DNA of 64,000 bases from Saururus chinensis (taxonomy: Eukaryota > Streptophyta > Magnoliopsida > Piperales > Saururaceae), in contig CP141148.1 in the NCBI GenBank assembly GCA_035235625.1, positions 22,941,057-23,005,056 on the forward strand. The letters run 5' to 3'. The notes beneath the pieces were generated by a model, which worked only from the letters and a program-made list of their open reading frames with translations, was not told where the DNA came from and made no database searches. Every line of letters starts with the position of its first letter. Position 1 is the first letter of the stretch. A program made the position numbers and the translations under genes. Of this stretch, positions 21,958 to 34,764 are shown in pieces.

Positions 21958-23206
21958 TGAAAGAACATATGTGTCATATGTTGTGCAATTGGCTAATTTA
22001 ATTGATTAAAACTATGTTGAAACTTCACGTACATAATTAGTCTTGGGAATCTGAGTAGATGTAGTTATGGTCGAGTCAGGTTTGTAATTGATGGACTTGA
22101 AAAATAAGAGCACATGTGTTCTTATTGATCAACATTGAAGACTAAAGAATGTTGACAGAAAAAGGGGTTTATTAAGTACACATTCTCATACAAAAGTCAC
22201 TTGAAAACTTTAAGAAGTGATTTTGGAGGTTTCAAACCGATTTAGGGTAAAAAATGTCAAATTATAAATGCACGTGTCATTGATAAATTGCCTATTGAAT
22301 CAACCCTCTGTAAAACAAAGCTGAGAATTTATTGATTAATAGCCTTATCGATAGACAGATCACTCAAAGTATCGTGCCCTTAGGAAACAGTGAATGATCG
22401 ATCATTATTTGGAATAATTTATCGCTAACAATTTTGTTGCATCAAATAAGCCTTTCTAGAAGAGATTTCATTCCTAGCTGAAGTCAATGACTTAAACCGA
22501 CTTGGAGACTCATATAAAGGCTAAGGTATGATGAATTTGAAAAGAGGAAAACCTAAAAAATATTGGAGAAGTTCATCATCATTGTTTTCCTAGAGGGTTC
22601 ACCTAAAGCTTGAAGAAATTATTCATCGTAAATTCATGCTGATGCACAACTGAATTGAGAAAATTTTGACATGGTAAATATAAGAGTGTGAGCAAATTCT
22701 TTCAAGGGAGCTGAAGAATCTTAAAGATGTATCAACAAACAAAGAAGGAGTCTTCGCTTGAGTTGCTAGAATTAGAAGATGAAGAACAAAACATTAAGAG
22801 GGAAAGCTTCAAGGATTTAAAGAGGAAGAAGAGTAGGCCAACAATAACAACGAAGAAGATTGAAAATAGTTGTTTGTTCACTTCTAGAAGTTGGTTGGTT
22901 GTTTTTGTGTCTTATAAGTTTTATATCTTACTGGTGCATTGATTTTGGCCTTTTGAGGCCACCATGGTTTTTGAAAAAGTTGGGTTTTCCATGTTAAATC
23001 TTTGTATGATTATCGTGGTGTGCACGATTGGTTTGATAGATAGATTGATCATGGATGGAAATTAGACATTAGGGTTTATTTATTCCGCTTTAAAATAAAT
23101 TCCTCCGCATATAGGCTAGAGCTCTTAATTCTTACTTTTCGAAGTATTAGATTTAGGAGAAATCTAGTGATCCACTATCACCATCTAGTTGGATACTAAA
23201 TTCTCA
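21958..23206 (+). repeat. 3' LTR of copia-like element A (1249 bp)
   Basis: Starts TGAAAGAACATATG after the polypurine tract and ends ACTAAATTCTCA (TG...CA). It is homologous to 4767-5960 over most of its length. The sequence after it (CTCCAGCTCTGGCACTC on the plus strand) resumes the antisense ORF2 found again at 4766, so this is the right edge of the inserted element. Confidence 0.85.
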
Positions 23207-23795
23207 CAAACTCCAGCTCTGGCACTCATAAAAGATATAGAATCCTAGCCATTGTCTTATCCACTCTCTCTTTCCTCGCAATCTATATGTCATACTATGC
23301 TATCACATGAAGAAGGCAATAGTCGAACGTCATTGAATGAGCCAGGAGGGGTACATCCAAGTCTCTACCTCTAGGAAGACCTTTAAGTCTGCCAGTCAAC
23401 TCACTATTCAACATAAATATAATTCCATCAAAAAGCAGATATCTGAGTTGCCTCCTCTTGCACTAAATCATCTTGGTGATGATATGTGGTGTCACACGAG
23501 CCTAAGTGCCTCCGACAACTCCTACTAAAATATCCTCATCATCCAATTGAAGTGATGAATACCACTATCTAACAAGGCAGGGGTATACACGTTGATCAAA
23601 GGTAGAAATAGACTTAAAGTACTTCATCTAATAAGGTCTAACCTCAATCCACTCCTTGGCAGCCTCTACTAGCACATGCACCATATTATGCCCACATCTA
23701 ATGAGTCTAACCCTCTCCCCTGCACTAGTACACGCTTTGAGGTCCCTTGATCATGACGAACTCACTACCTCTTGTTTCTTTGTTGTCCCCATCTT
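23207..23795 (-). pseudogene. ORF2 of the older antisense copy B, N-terminal half
   Basis: The minus strand begins MGTTKKQEV near 23792 and shows WIEVRPYWMKYFKSISTFDQ (roughly 23600-23670) and then ARKERVDKTMARILYLL near 23235-23285. These align with the plus-strand copy at 31988-32530. The frame breaks off at 23207, exactly at the LTR of element A, and resumes at 4766. Stops such as that in DI*IARKERV show it was already decaying or has decayed since. Function unknown. Confidence 0.7.
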
Positions 23796-25690
23796 AATTG
23801 ATTGAAAATAAATAAAAACTAGGGCTAAACATCACTATAAACTAATCATATAACATAATTAAAGTCCTACATTTTTAAAAACATTGAAATGTGCGTTAAA
23901 AATAAAAATTTTAAAGCTAGATAAAACCCTAAACTTTTTTATGTGTCCGATTGAAAATTTTGACACATGATATATCTCAATGATTGGAACAAGATTCATA
24001 ACTACATCTATGTTTAATTTTTATAAGAAATGCCCAATTTTGAAAACTCCCAAATTTGAGTGAAAAAGTGAAATTGAATCACAAAATTGATAATATTTCA
24101 AAAACTAACAGATCAAATCGCTTGAAATTTTGAAGAAACATAGATCATGTGATTTCTAACAATATTACCATTCAAAAACCATTGACAACTACTTGAAATT
24201 CACTAAAAAAAGAAAAGGTTCAGAACTTACCGTAGCCATGGGTGATCTTCGAATTGACAATGAAAATCACTGCACCTCTTTGGAGAGTTTGAAATGAAAT
24301 GACGAGGTTTAAGGACTTCAGCTATTTTATAAAATAGTGCTTTTGCACGGATATACGACAAGTGATCGATCGCCCTTGCGATCAATCGATCTTGAAATAA
24401 ATTTGATTTTATTTAGTTTCTAAACATTAACTTCTCTTGCTACTGCTTTGGCTAAGGCTTCTGGCTCTTACTTGGATTGCTGGTCTAGTTGAACTACTTA
24501 TCACAAATGTGCACCTTACTTCCTGGCTCACTTTACAAAAAATTCTAGAAAAAATAGAATAAATTCCTAAAATTATTTCAAGGCAGTATCTATCAAAATA
24601 ATATTTTTTTGAAAGTTAGAACTCAAAAAAAAAACCTAACACTAAAAACAAGCATAATTTAACTCCTTTTGACAAAAAAATTAAATTATTTTTTCTTTCA
24701 TCTAAGCACATCCACATATTATGTTCATTCATACCTTTCCTTACATTAGTCAACTCTATTAGTACGTGATTGTCAATTGTTATTTCTTCTTTTAGACACT
24801 TTATTCTCTTTTATTAATTTTTGAAGAAACTATCGATGTTTATAACTCTTATCTCTTTTAATCTTGAAACTCACAAGATCACTCTTATTCAAACAAAGAA
24901 AAATTTATTCAGACCCTAGTAAAGAAAAAGTTCTCAATTTTTTAATCATTTTAGCTAGAATCTACGTAGCCTTTTCTCCTAAAAGAAAAAAGAAATATAA
25001 GCTCATAAATAATATGCTCTTAAGTAACCCTTCCCCATTATCTTTGCAAGGACAATTCCACTAAAAAATTTTGAAGTACATAAAACTTTCAAACATTGAA
25101 TAATATTACATGGATTTTTTTTTCTCGCATTGAATTCTAAATAGAAATCTAGCTTTGGATCGTCTAGTTTGATCACTAAGACTCCACTAAAATCTAAATG
25201 CCTAATTCAACTTATGTCTATGAATTCTCACTAGATTTTCATTCATAAAATTGACTTGAGTCGAAACATATTGTGTGCACATTTTAAAAATCAGATAATT
25301 ACAACATTTAGCAAAACAAAATTAAATTAATGAGCACTCTCTTGGGTGTATCCTTCTCTTCGTTAAGGTATATTTGACCACAAATCATGCACTTTTCAGC
25401 TTAAAAGAAAATTAATTTCATTAAGTCACAAGAGTTGAACCAATTAAAAACAAAAACAAAGCAAATTGCACGCAAAGCAAAAGTTATATTATTTTTTTTG
25501 TTTTTTTATCATTTTTTATTTTTTTCAACTCAAAACCTATGAATTAAAAGACATTAAAACAAAGAAAAATGTAATAGAATTTGAAACATGTGTTGTTCAA
25601 AAGATCAAGAGAATTAAATCATAAATAAAAACAATTTCTTTACTTAGAAATGACTAGCCCCTTAGCTTTGCCTAGCTAACCTATATTAAG
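23796..25690 (-). other. Non-coding spacer of antisense copy B
   Basis: Reverse complement of blocks seen at 18597-20476: the upstream region of ORF2 (23800-24300) and the region next to gag (24690-25690). No coding sequence is recognised. Confidence 0.65.
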
Positions 25691-26430
25691 GCAATCTAAG
25701 GTGCTTTTGCTTCCCTTATCAATTTAGGAAATAAGATTATCTATGACATCCTTTCTAATCCAAATTTACAAGGTTTTTTTCCAAAAGTCTTTAGTTACCT
25801 TCTTGGTTTTGGAGTTTTGTGTGTGCTTTCTATTCCATGTGCCTTTGTCTTGAGGTATTCGATTATATGAATTTATTTCTTTCATCTTCTTAGGAAAATT
25901 ATTCAAGTATGATCCACTATAACTTTCTCTAGTTTCTAATTTGTTCATGACACATTGACTAAGGCGATTTATGTTGTGTATGTTTCATGGCCTGAATTTG
26001 TCTAATTAAGGACTTATGATTATCACTCTTATTATGTTTTTTCATATAGTTAGACTTTGGACATTGAGTTTTAGGTTTTAAAACATTGTCAACTTATGGA
26101 TAACCCTTTTCGTACTAAACATTGGTTCTTTATCTTTGACAAACTTAGTGACACCCTAATAGAATTTGTCTCTCTAAACCTAGTCCTTATTTATTACTAC
26201 TATCTTGTCCCATATACAAAATTTTGCCCAACTTCTCCCTAAAATGAAAATTTTTAATTTTTCTTAAGAAATTTTCAATTAACTAATCAAATCTTCAATC
26301 TTCTTCAAATAAGCCTTCTTTGTCTCTATTCTTTCTTCTTCAAATAAGCCTTCTTTGTCTCTACTCTTTCATGAACATCAAAATCCTTATCATCACTAAA
26401 AGAATAAGAGCTAGACATGATGACTCAATC
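25691..26430 (-). pseudogene. Gag C-terminal remnant of antisense copy B
   Basis: The minus-strand frames include VETKKAYLKK near 26340-26370 and a 60-residue open piece at 25766-25948. The order (coiled-coil-like lysine-rich part, then GLGLE..., then a basic tail) follows the gag C-terminus at 18269-18596, but the N-terminal gag domain is absent. A 36-base duplication at about 26302-26372 repeats the KKAYLKK segment. It is non-coding now. Confidence 0.5.
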
Positions 26431-26613
26431 AAGCCCAATCAAACAAGTTCAAACAAACACACAAAATAACCAAAAACACACTTTTAGTTAGATTGAGCAA
26501 GTCTAAGAGGAATTGATCAACACTAACATAACCAACTTGATATATACATGCAAATCTTGATAGATAGCATGAATCGAAAGTATGTTTTAAGCAAAAAAAC
26601 CTTAGCTACCACT
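26431..26613 (-). other. Leader and degenerate primer site of copy B
   Basis: On the minus strand the LTR end CTCTCA is followed by AGTGGTAGCTAAGG (26601-26613). This matches the first five bases of the usual methionine primer site TGGTATCAGAGC and then diverges. Confidence 0.5.
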
Positions 26614-27935
26614 TGAGAGTTTAATATCTAACTAGACGGTGATAGTGGATCAATAGATTGCTTTTCAAACTTGTACTTCATAGAAGTAAGAATCAAGAGT
26701 TTTAGCCTCTATGCGCAAGAATTTCTAATTAACAATGGAAACAAACTATCTATGCAGGAACTATCAACCTACCAAGTAATTAATCAATCGAAGCATACAA
26801 TCTACACAATAACACACAAAGATTTAACGTGGAAAACCCACCTTGGGTGAAAAACCATAACAACCTCACAAGGCTAAACCAATACACTAGTAAGATAGAA
26901 CTTACAAGACACAAGAACAACCAACCAACCTCTAAACTTGACACAAACATGAACACCTTCTCTTTGTTTAATCTTCTTCATTGTAGACCTTCAATTCTTC
27001 CTCCTTAGAATCCTTGAAGCTTTTGCTATTTGTGTTTTGCTATTCATCTTCTTCTAGCAACTCAATCAAAGACTCCCTCTTTGATTGTTGATCCACCTTT
27101 GAGATTCTTCAACTACCTTGCAGAATTTGTTGTGTCTCCTCTTTTATTTGTTGTGTGAGAATCATCTCTTTTAGTTGTGTATTTTCATGAATCCAACATT
27201 AATATGTGCTTAAGTTTTTGGTGGACTCTCTAGGAAAACAATGACGAAGGACCTCTTCTTTCTTCTCTAATATTTTTTAGGTTTTTCTCTCGTCAAATTC
27301 ATCATACCTTACACTTGATTTTGGTCTTTAAGTCGATTTAAGACTTTGACTCCAACTAGGAAAAAAATCTCTTTGGGAAAGGCTTAAAAATTAGGTATCT
27401 GAAACTGCTAGAGATCAATCATTCCAAACAGCGATCAATCGTTCATTATTTTTTTGGGGCACAATAGTTTGAGCAAGCAATCTCCCGACATACTGATTGA
27501 TCAATAAACTTTCAGCTTCATTTTACAAAGAGTTATTTCAGGTGCAAATCGATCATTTGCTGAAGTAATCAATCAATTCAACTCATTCGTGCTACAGTTC
27601 ATAACTGATCAGTCGATATTGTTAGTGTATGTTGCAGTGATAGATCTATGGCATTGTTCATTTATTGTTTTACATTTTTTGCCCTAAATCATTATGAAAC
27701 TTCCAAAACCACTTCTAAAACTTTTTTAAGTAACTTTTGTATGAGAGTACTGAATATACATCTTTTACCATCAACCCTCTTTACTCTTCTACCTAGATCC
27801 ACAAGAACACATTTACACTTATTTTTCAAGTCCAACAATTCTAAACCTGAGTCAACCACAACTACATCTAGTAAGATTCCTAAGACTAATTACATACTTA
27901 AAGTTTTAACATAGTTTTTATCAACAAAATTAGCT
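26614..27935 (-). repeat. LTR of antisense copia-like copy B
   Basis: Reverse complement of the family LTR: from GAGAGTTTAATATCTAACTA (its end on the minus strand) to a region equivalent to CTAATTTTGTTGATAAAAACTATG at about 27900. The first 30 or so bases of the LTR are missing, replaced by a plus-strand copy of the element interior. Confidence 0.8.
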
Positions 27936-29734
27936 AAAATAAAGAGATACTTTTGGTTTTCCATAATTTAATACTTTCGATCTTTTGGACAACACATGTT
28001 TTAGTTTTACTTCATTTTTTCTTGTTTTCATGACTTTTAAATGAAAAAAAAACTAGAAAAATGGAATATGATCATAAAACAAAAAATTAGTATAGCTTTT
28101 TGCTTGTTTTGTAATCTTCTTCATTTTTTTATATTCTCAACTTTTGAGACTAAAAATAATTAATTTTCTTTTAAACTAAAAAATAATATAATTTATGGTC
28201 ATTATACCATAATGAAGAAAATGATATACCAAGGAGAGTGAAGATCAAATTTATTTTCTTTTATTTGATGTTGCATTTCTAATTTTTAAAATATGCACAC
28301 ATCAGAAGAGTGAAGATCAAAAAATAATTCTTAGACACAAGGCATTTAGATTCTAGTGGAGTCTTAGTAATAAAATTAAAGGAACTAAAGATAGATTTCT
28401 ATTTAGAATTTGTGTAATATGCTTCAATGATTGTAAGTTTTATTTACTTCAACATCTTTTATTCAATGAAATTTTCTTCATAAAGCTGATGGGGAAGAGC
28501 TACCTACATAGGTCAACCTAGTCTAGTGTGAAGCTCTCATCCACTTCACATAAAAAAAATAAATGAAAAAATATTGGATACAAGTTGAGAGGGTTCAGAA
28601 AAGGCCAAGCCCTACAAAAATGATTTGAGAAAATATAACATTACTCAGAAAAAGACATTGACATTCATTTTTTAGCTTTAATTTTTTTTCTATCTTTTTA
28701 GGAGGAAATGTACATAGATTCTAGCTAAAGTGAGTCAAAAAACAAGAACTTAATCTTTACTAGGGTCTTCACAACTTTATCTCAATTGAATAAGTATAAT
28801 TTTGCAAGATTCAAGATTAAAAGAGACACGAGTTAAAACATTGGTAGTTTCTTCTAAAATTTAATAAAAGAGCATGAAGTGTTAAAAAGAAGAAATAAAA
28901 ATTGACAATCACATACTAATGAAGTTGATTAATCTAAGGCAAGGCATGAATAAACATGATATGTGGATGGACTTCGATTAAAGGAGAAATAATTACAAAT
29001 TCGTCAAAAAGAGCTCAATATTGCTTGATTGAATATTTTTATTTTGAGTTCTTGATCTTTAATTTAAGTGCTTTCAAAGGAATTCAATGTTTTTTAGCAT
29101 TAGAATCTATCATGATTTATTTTTTGGATGTTTTGGAAATAATTTTTTATCGCTCAAAGATTTTAAAGCACATTTGAGGTTATTTCAAAGTGAAATTGTA
29201 ATTAATGAAACACATAATTCAGTTGATGCTTTAACATAGACTTGATTGGTTAAATATTTTCTGTCTAAGAGTCATATTAACATGATACTTCTAAATTTAA
29301 TTCTCATGTGGGTTAAGTGTCATAGGTTAAAGGGGAAAATCATTGTCAGAAGGTGATGGTCATTTCATAACTTATGATTATTCTAGTTTCATGTCTTAAT
29401 GAATGTTTGCTTAACTATTAATCTTTAATTAAACTATTTACTAATCGTTAATTCACTTTTTATCTATTTGTGTCAAAAAGGGGGAGAAATAATTTATAAA
29501 AATCAAAGTGCTTATTTTCATACTTATTTGGACAATGTTATGCAAATGTAAGTGTGAAGGATAAGTATAGGTTTTTACACAGCTTATTAAGATCAATTCC
29601 AAATTGTCTTAGTTAAGTCTTTGTGTTGTCAAGTTATATGTACAAGTGAAAATTCAATGCACCATATCAAAGAGTTGTAATTTTTATTTGATTTTCAATC
29701 TTGTAGTATTTTGTCACGAAATAGTAAAGGGGGA
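27936..29734 (+). other. Interior spacer of copia-like copy C, lacking ORF2
   Basis: Plus-strand homologue of 18700-19800 (CTTTTGGACAACACATGTTTTAG; GATGGGGAAGAGCTACCTAC). From about 29200 it becomes the stretch that normally follows ORF2. ORF2 itself is missing, so this copy has an internal deletion. Confidence 0.65.
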
Positions 29735-29737
29735 TAT

Positions 29738-30116
29738 TGAAAGAACACATAAGGTATATGTATTGTAATTAGCTAATTTTGATGACCAAAACAATGTTGA
29801 AACTTTATGTATTTTTTAGTCTGGGAATCTTACTAGATTTAGTTGTGGTCAAGTTGGATTTAGAATTTATTGAGTTGAAAAATAGCAACAGACATGTTCT
29901 TATCAATCAATGTTGAAGACTAAGCAGAGTATTGAAGGTAAAATCTTAATTTGCACACACTCACATATACAATTCACTTAGATTAGCTTAGAATGATTGA
30001 ATTAAGTAAATTTTGGAGTTTCAAACCGAATTAGAGTAAAATAGGAATTTTATATTTTTATTATACCATCGAACTTTTGCTGCAATTTATATTAGACCAA
30101 ATGATTGATTGGTGTT
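29738..30116 (+). repeat. Truncated LTR of copy C
   Basis: Begins TGAAAGAACACATAAGG after AAAGGGGGATAT (29726-29737). It matches the family LTR for about 370 bases and then stops matching near GGTGTTACAC. Confidence 0.75.
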
Positions 30117-31270
30117 ACACCTAAACTATTAATTCATTAATTTGAGTCAAATCTTAGAGTTATATTATTTGTAAGTGCACAATTAGATGTAGTCTTGCAA
30201 GGTCGAATGTACAAAGATCGCCTTTGTGTGACTATCACAATGATTGCAAAATAAGAGGAGTAAAGAAAAAGATTAAGAGGGAGAGTAGAAGAGTATTGAG
30301 TCAATGAAAGTGTTAAGATAAAATTCAATAATATAAAACACTAACACATTAAGGATCATTCTAACATCTAATGATGTTCTTCGTTTGTTATGTTACCTTA
30401 GTTAGAATCAAATGAAAATTCTATCAAACCAGAAGATATGAACATTAAAAGGAAAACAAAGATAGGTAATACTTTGGATAGATGTAGGATAAAAATAATT
30501 ATTTCTTCAAGAGTTCTACATATCAAAACCACAAAAGATCAAGAAGGAGAGCCTTCAAGCATCTTATGTATTAAGATCATAAAGAAACAAGAAAAAGAAA
30601 AATATTAGATGAACATCACTACAAATAACCAATACTTACTTGAAACCATTTATGAAACATGAATAAAACTTCATTAGATTGTTACAAAGCACTTCAAGCC
30701 TTACCTGGAGGGCATAGCAAGTCATTACAATAAAACTTAAATACGAAAGAAGAGAAGAGAGCTCCAAGGAGGAGGAGATGATGTATTTCCCACATTCACC
30801 ATTCTTTTTATAGGAGTAAAATGAGTTGTTTCAATGGGGAAAGTCCAATCATATCTCTTGATTACTTCCTAATTAATTACTTGATTGATTGCTTCTTTAG
30901 CAATGATTAGATTCTAGATAAATCAAAGATTTATTTAGCAAATAAGTATCATTTAGTCTTCTTATAGTTATCCAATCTACCTCGTTATCTTTCCTTATGT
31001 GTATCAATCACAACTATTAAAAAGATTCTCCATGTGTTGGCCTCAGGTTAATTAATCAGTTGTCCATTTGCGTGTCAAATTTGACTCATATATCTTCAAG
31101 ATTATGAATTTTGTCCTGAAATAAGTATTGTAGCCACAAAAGGCTTCTTTCTAAAACAACCAGAATCATATCAATCCAAATTTTATATAGAAAGATATGA
31201 CAAAAATGCTAAGGTTATGTCAATTTGCCCATGGCAAAAGTCTTAATTTGAATTATGAGATTTATTTGAT
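30117..31270 (+). other. Unassigned 1.15 kb between copia-like fragments
   Basis: AT-rich, with no frame longer than about 60 codons and no similarity recognised elsewhere in the window. It interrupts the LTR of copy C and is followed by the ORF2 leader of copy D, so it may be an inserted element. Confidence 0.5.
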
Positions 31271-31961
31271 TTTTTTTTATTTTCTAATTTTAAAAAAAAA
31301 TTCGAAATTGATCAATCAATCAGTAGTTGTGATAGATCGATGGTTTCCTTTTGTGTGCATGAATGCCTTATTTTAAAATAGTCGAAGCCCATTTAGCCCT
31401 TATATCCACCCAAAACACTCCCAAGACGTACGAATTTCTTTAGGTGATCTAGGCCTGATTTGAGCAGAGACAAACAATTTTTCATTGTCGATTCACGAGT
31501 TTTGTCCACAGCCAAGGTATTCCTTTATCCAAAATTTTAATTTTTAGAGTTGTTAATGCCGATTCCAATTATTTTGAACCACTAGAATTGTTTATCAGGG
31601 TTAGATCTACATTTGTCTAAATTTTCACACGAATTGAACCGCTACAAATCTAGATTCCATGATTTTCTCAAATCTGTTTCAAGAAATGTTGTCAATTTGA
31701 GGCTTTATCAAAATTGTGTCTTTCCATTCAAAATTAGACATAGCTCTAGTTATAACCTATGTTCTAGACAATGAGATATACCTTGTGTTGATATTTGGAG
31801 TTAATTAGATAGCAAAATGTTTTAGGGTTTCATTTAATTTCAAATTTTTGAGCTTTAATTTTTATTTAATTTTTTTTTTAAATTCTAGGAGTACTTTACT
31901 GTCATATGATCAGTTCCTAGTTAGGTTCAGACCTAGGATTTATTTTCTTTGCAAAATTTAG
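31271..31961 (+). other. Leader of ORF2, copy D
   Basis: Homologous to 19990-20500 (for example the block around TTTTGAACC.. and GTTCCTAGTTAGG). It has no coding capacity. Confidence 0.6.
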
Positions 31962-32939
31962 ATTGGGAGCGTGAAGAAACAAAAAACCATGAGTGGATCG
32001 GGCTCGGGCATCCCCAAGGGTTTGAGTGGCTCAAGTGATAGACTTAGGCCACTACGATTTGAGCACAATGTTGTTCATTTTGATGACAAGCACACTATGG
32101 ATTGGATTGAGTAGAGGCCTTATTGGATAGAGTACTTTATGACTATTTCTACATCCAATCAGCCCGTCTATTTCCGACTCGTTCACTAGTGGTATTTGAC
32201 TCTTCATTTTGACAGAGAGGATGTTTTAGTTGGTGTCATTTACAAGACGGTTGTTAGAGTCACTCCATTGGTCATCACCATTGTCATTTGATGCGAGTGA
32301 TGAGTGTTACACTATCAAGACTTTGGTGGCTATGTGTTTCCATTAGACAGTGACATCACCAGATGACTCACTAGACATGAATGTGGCATGGACCTCGACA
32401 TATCCCTCCTTGCACATTCTGTGATTGCAAACTATCACTTGCTACACATGATAGCTCCATATGACATCTGGAACACTAGGAAGGAGAGAGTAGATCATAT
32501 GATAGCAAGTATATTAATTATTTTGTCAGAACCACACATCAAGCTAGATTTACCTTCTATTATATTTAGATGGATTATGACCTTTCTTCATGGTCATATG
32601 CATGAGATGCTTCCACATCCATACATTTCATATTGGTTTTTCACTTTCATCTGGCTAAGGATACTCAGGGGCAAGCCTACATTAGTTGTTGGCATGGGAC
32701 CGATAGATGTTGTTCTCATTAGGAGGAGGATGTCCTACACTAGGGGACACGAGCCAACAGAATAGAATGAGCAGGAGGCTGCACCCTCAGCATAGCATCC
32801 ATTTGCACATCTGGATCGACTAGTCACCTATGGAGAGTTCATTAACTTTAGGTGGACCATTATTGATGAGATGAGACAGAGATTTGCTGACATTAAGAGG
32901 ATGGATGATCAAGGATCGGATTCCTCTTTCAGACATTAA
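31962..32939 (+). pseudogene. ORF2 of copia-like copy D, best preserved
   Basis: The clearest copy of the family's second frame. The expected start is ATT at 31962; the first ATG is at 31988 (MSGSGSGIPKGLSGSSDRLR). Then come MDWIE*RPYWIEYFMTIST and an open stretch of 125 residues at 32388-32765 containing LLAHSVIANYHLLHMIAPYD and LDLPSIIFRWIMTFLHGHMH. After an in-frame stop at 32763 the same frame continues 57 codons to a terminal stop at 32937, ending SDSSFRH. One frameshift lies between 31988 and 32388. It is about 325 residues if repaired in concept. No catalytic motif of integrase, protease or reverse transcriptase is visible. A link to plant transposon protein family PF20167 is tentative. 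Confidence 0.7.
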
Positions 32940-33488
32940 GGGGAAGAATCTAGATGATGATGATACACTAGGTGGAGGTGCTTCTTGATTTGTTTATGTT
33001 TTTATGTACTTTATCATGTATTCATGTTTTGGAGCTTTTGTCAGTTCATTATATGTTTCTTTGTGACATTGCAATGTATTTTGAAATTGATTAAGATTAG
33101 TGGATATATGATGGACAAGTTTATGTTATTATTTATTTGATTCTCATGTCTTATGGTGATGATTATGCCTTGGATGTGCTTAAATTAGTTTTTTTGTTAT
33201 TTACTAATTTACTTTTTGTCTATTTGTGTCCAAAAGGTGTGAAATGATTGATAAAAATCCAACTTCTTATTTTCATGAATATTTGAGTAGTGTTATGCAA
33301 ATAATCTTATTGTAAGTGTGCAAGATAAGTACAAGTTTTACGAGGTTTTCCTAGATCAATTTCGAATGGTCTTAGTTGAGTCTGAGTTAAATCGAGTCAT
33401 ACGTTCAAGTGAAAGTCAATGTACTACATCAAAGAGTTGTATTTTTTTGTTGATTTTCATTCTTGCAAAGTTTTGTCACGGAATAGCC

Positions 33489-33500
33489 AAAGGGGGAGCT
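33489..33500 (+). promoter_or_regulatory. Polypurine tract of copy D
   Basis: AAAGGGGGAGCT immediately before the LTR at 33501, as in the other copies. Confidence 0.8.
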
Positions 33501-34465
33501 TTAAAGAACATGTGAGACATATGTATTGTAATTGACTAATTTCAATGATCAAACACAATGTCTAAACTTCATGTATGTTTTGGTCTTCGGAATCTGACTA
33601 GAATTTTTGGTCGTCGAGTTGGATTTGGAATTGATTGACTTTAAAAATAAGATCAGATGTGTTCTTATCGATTAAGGTTGAAGAGTAGTGTCAATGGTAA
33701 AAGGTTTTTTTTGCACACACTCTCATACACAATCCACGTAGTTTAGCTTAGAAAGAGTGAATTAGGTGATTTAGGAAGTTTAAGGCTTAGTTAGGGTAAA
33801 ATGTGAAAATTTTACCACACATCGATCGATCGCTGCAAAATGAACTGGATCAATCAATCAATTGGCATGTAAATCAGACTATGTAAAATTTGGCCGAGAG
33901 TTAATCGATCGATTGAGCATAGTGAGAGATTTATCGCTTGAAGAGACTTACTCATATTAGAATAATGAATGATCGGTCGTTGTTTACTGTGATTGATCAT
34001 TGTCTGTGTTGCTTACCTAGTTTAAGCCATTCCGAAAGAAAATCCATTCCTAGTTAGCTTGAGTCTAACTCATAAACCGACTTAATAAAATATATAAGTA
34101 AGAGTTTAATATACGCCTAGATGGCAATAGAAAATCACTAGAATGCTTTTAAAACTAGTACTTCAAAGAAGTAAAAATCTAGAGATCTAGCCTTTGTACA
34201 CAGGAATTTCAATTAAGCAATGGAAACGATAAATCTTAATCACTATTCATTCATGATCATTATATTATCAATCAAACCAGCATGCTTAGTTTGATGATTG
34301 ATTGATCATGAATGACGATTAGATACTAAGGTTTGTTTTTTTTGCTTCAAAAAAATTCTGGCGCATAGAGGCTAGAACTTTCAATAGCTTACTTGCAAAA
34401 ATATAAGGGTTGCTAGCAATCTAGTGATCTACTATCGTCATCTAGTTAGATACTAATCTCTCAAG
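33501..34465 (+). repeat. Copia-like LTR of copy D (965 bp)
   Basis: Starts TTAAAGAACATGTGAG and ends GATACTAATCTCTCA. It is shorter than the 1249 bp copy. It is followed by AGTGATAGCTGAG, a degenerate primer-binding site. ORF2 lies upstream and gag downstream, so a single LTR serves as the 3' LTR of one unit and the 5' LTR of the next. Confidence 0.8.
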
Positions 34466-34764
34466 TGATAGCTGAGAATTTCTATTGAAAATTTGAGTTT
34501 GATTCATGCTATCAATCAATTTTTGCATGCTAGTGCATCATAAGTTTGCTTAATATTCCTATATTTTTATTTCTAGTGTTAGATATCTTGTGCTAGGGTT
34601 TAATCTCTTAATTGTGCTTAGTTTACTTATTTTCCTCTCAGAATTACTTGCTAAACTTGTTAATTTGTGTACCCTAGTTTGTTAGTTTTCTTAATCTTAT
34701 ATTTCTCCTTGCTTTGAGTACATAAAATTTTGTTGATTGAGTTGTTTAAGTTAGTTTAATTTTA

